Source: Syngnathus acus (taxonomy: Eukaryota > Chordata > Actinopteri > Syngnathiformes > Syngnathidae). Taken from it: a stretch of 64,000 nt of DNA. The stretch spans positions 19,804,501 through 19,868,500 of the forward strand of contig NC_051094.1 in the NCBI RefSeq assembly GCF_901709675.1, written 5' to 3'. The notes under the pieces were generated by a model that did not search any database, was not told the origin of the DNA, and saw nothing but the letters and a program-made list of their open reading frames with translations. This document shows positions 63,210 through 64,000 of the stretch, in pieces. Every line of letters starts with the position of its first letter. Position 1 is the stretch's first letter. A program made the position numbers and the translations under genes.

Positions 63210-64000
63210 TACCGTAATTTTCGGACTATAAGTCGCTCCGAAGTACAAGTCGCATCAGCCATAAAATGCCCAAAAAAGTGAAAAGAAACATATATAAGTC
63301 GCTCCGGAGTATAAGTCGCATTTTGGGGGGCAATTTATTCGGCAAAATCCAACACCAAGAACAGTCATGAACGAGCAACAACAGGCTAAACGATAGGTAT
63401 GCTAACGTGACATAAACACAAACGAAGAGTTGAGAACGGCCCTGACATAACATTCAGTTATTTAAAAAAACTATTACATAAATAACACGTTTATAAAACC
63501 ATCTGTGTCACTCTAATTCATTAAAGCCATCGATCGTCCTTTGCCAACAATGTGTGCGCGCCGCTGACGACGCTTGCACTTCAAAATATTCCACAGGCCC
63601 ATATAACGATATATAAATTAGAAATCAAATAACTATTATATAAGCAATAATATTATCAAACCATCTGTGCACTCTAAATCATTCAATCCATCGATCAAAT
63701 TCCTCGTCCTTAGTCAACAACGCCGCGCGTGAGCCCTGACGTCAGCCTTGTCGTTATTCCACAGATCTACTATATAACTATATTGTAGCCTGAACAAAGT
63801 ACAAGGAAAGACGTGGGTTTGGTAAACGTCTCTTTATTGAACAAAACAAACTTCCAGGCGTGTGGCAGCTTGGACTTCCAGCCACGGAAGTGGAAGAGAG
63901 ATCCATAGAATAGGACCGGGCGTGCGTAAAAGCCATGTCCGAGCCCCATCCACCGTCCCTGGACAGCCACCCGGCCGAGCGCCGGCCCCCGACTTCAATC
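63210..64000 (+). mobile_element. TA-target MITE, copy 10, runs off the window
   Basis: Starts GTACCGTAATTTTCGGACTA; contains one to two satellite units and the beginning of the ~117-bp tandem at 63920. The right end lies beyond the window. Confidence 0.9.

Overview
The window is vertebrate nuclear DNA, most probably from a teleost fish. It holds one recognisable host gene, ptar1 (protein prenyltransferase alpha-subunit repeat containing 1), on the + strand. Five coding exons can be seen: 7150-7216, 14737-14841, 28111-28354, 47139-47479 and 53477-53828. All have AG/GT borders, and their phases join without a break into about 368 C-terminal residues, a stop codon and a 3'UTR with AATAAA at 54576. 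The first exon or exons must lie upstream. The teleost assignment rests on the repeats: L2/Maui-like and Rex1/CR1-like LINEs, an RTE-like LINE with a (GGAT)n tail, fish-type Tc1 elements, hAT deletion derivatives, TA-target MITEs with ACCGTAATTTTCGGACTATA ends, and tRNA-headed SINEs. I cannot name the species.

Layout. 1-7149: a SINE inside a hAT, a Tigger-like MITE, a second hAT split by a LINE, SINE and hAT pieces, and unassigned intron. 7150-14841: two exons around two MITEs, a minus-strand RTE-like LINE interrupted by a Rex1/L2/Tc1 mosaic, and a 136-bp palindrome. 14842-28110: inverted SINE copies, an element with CAGGGATGAGAAT ends, a run of MITEs (one inside another of the same family, with a ~170-bp satellite), and a minus-strand hAT. 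28355-47138, the largest intron: an RTE-like LINE, a long minus-strand L2 interrupted by a MITE carrying its own hAT and by a Rex1-like LINE, a second Rex1-like LINE, and L2 tails. 47480-53476: MITEs and a Tc1 element with a broken transposase. After ptar1: a solo LTR, MITEs, a Tc1 split by a hAT with an exact 8-bp duplication, and a long inverted repeat with a hAT in one arm only.

The transposon coding regions are broken or deleted. The useful signal is insertion order: many target-site duplications are intact, and in several cases a paralogous empty site lies elsewhere in this window. The candidates for something not yet described are the CAGGGATGAGAAT family with 6-bp duplications, the ~2.5-kb foldback element with GGGGGGAACA hairpins, and the MITEs that carry internal satellites. 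Family names were assigned by eye from protein motifs, terminal repeats and duplications; no database search was possible.
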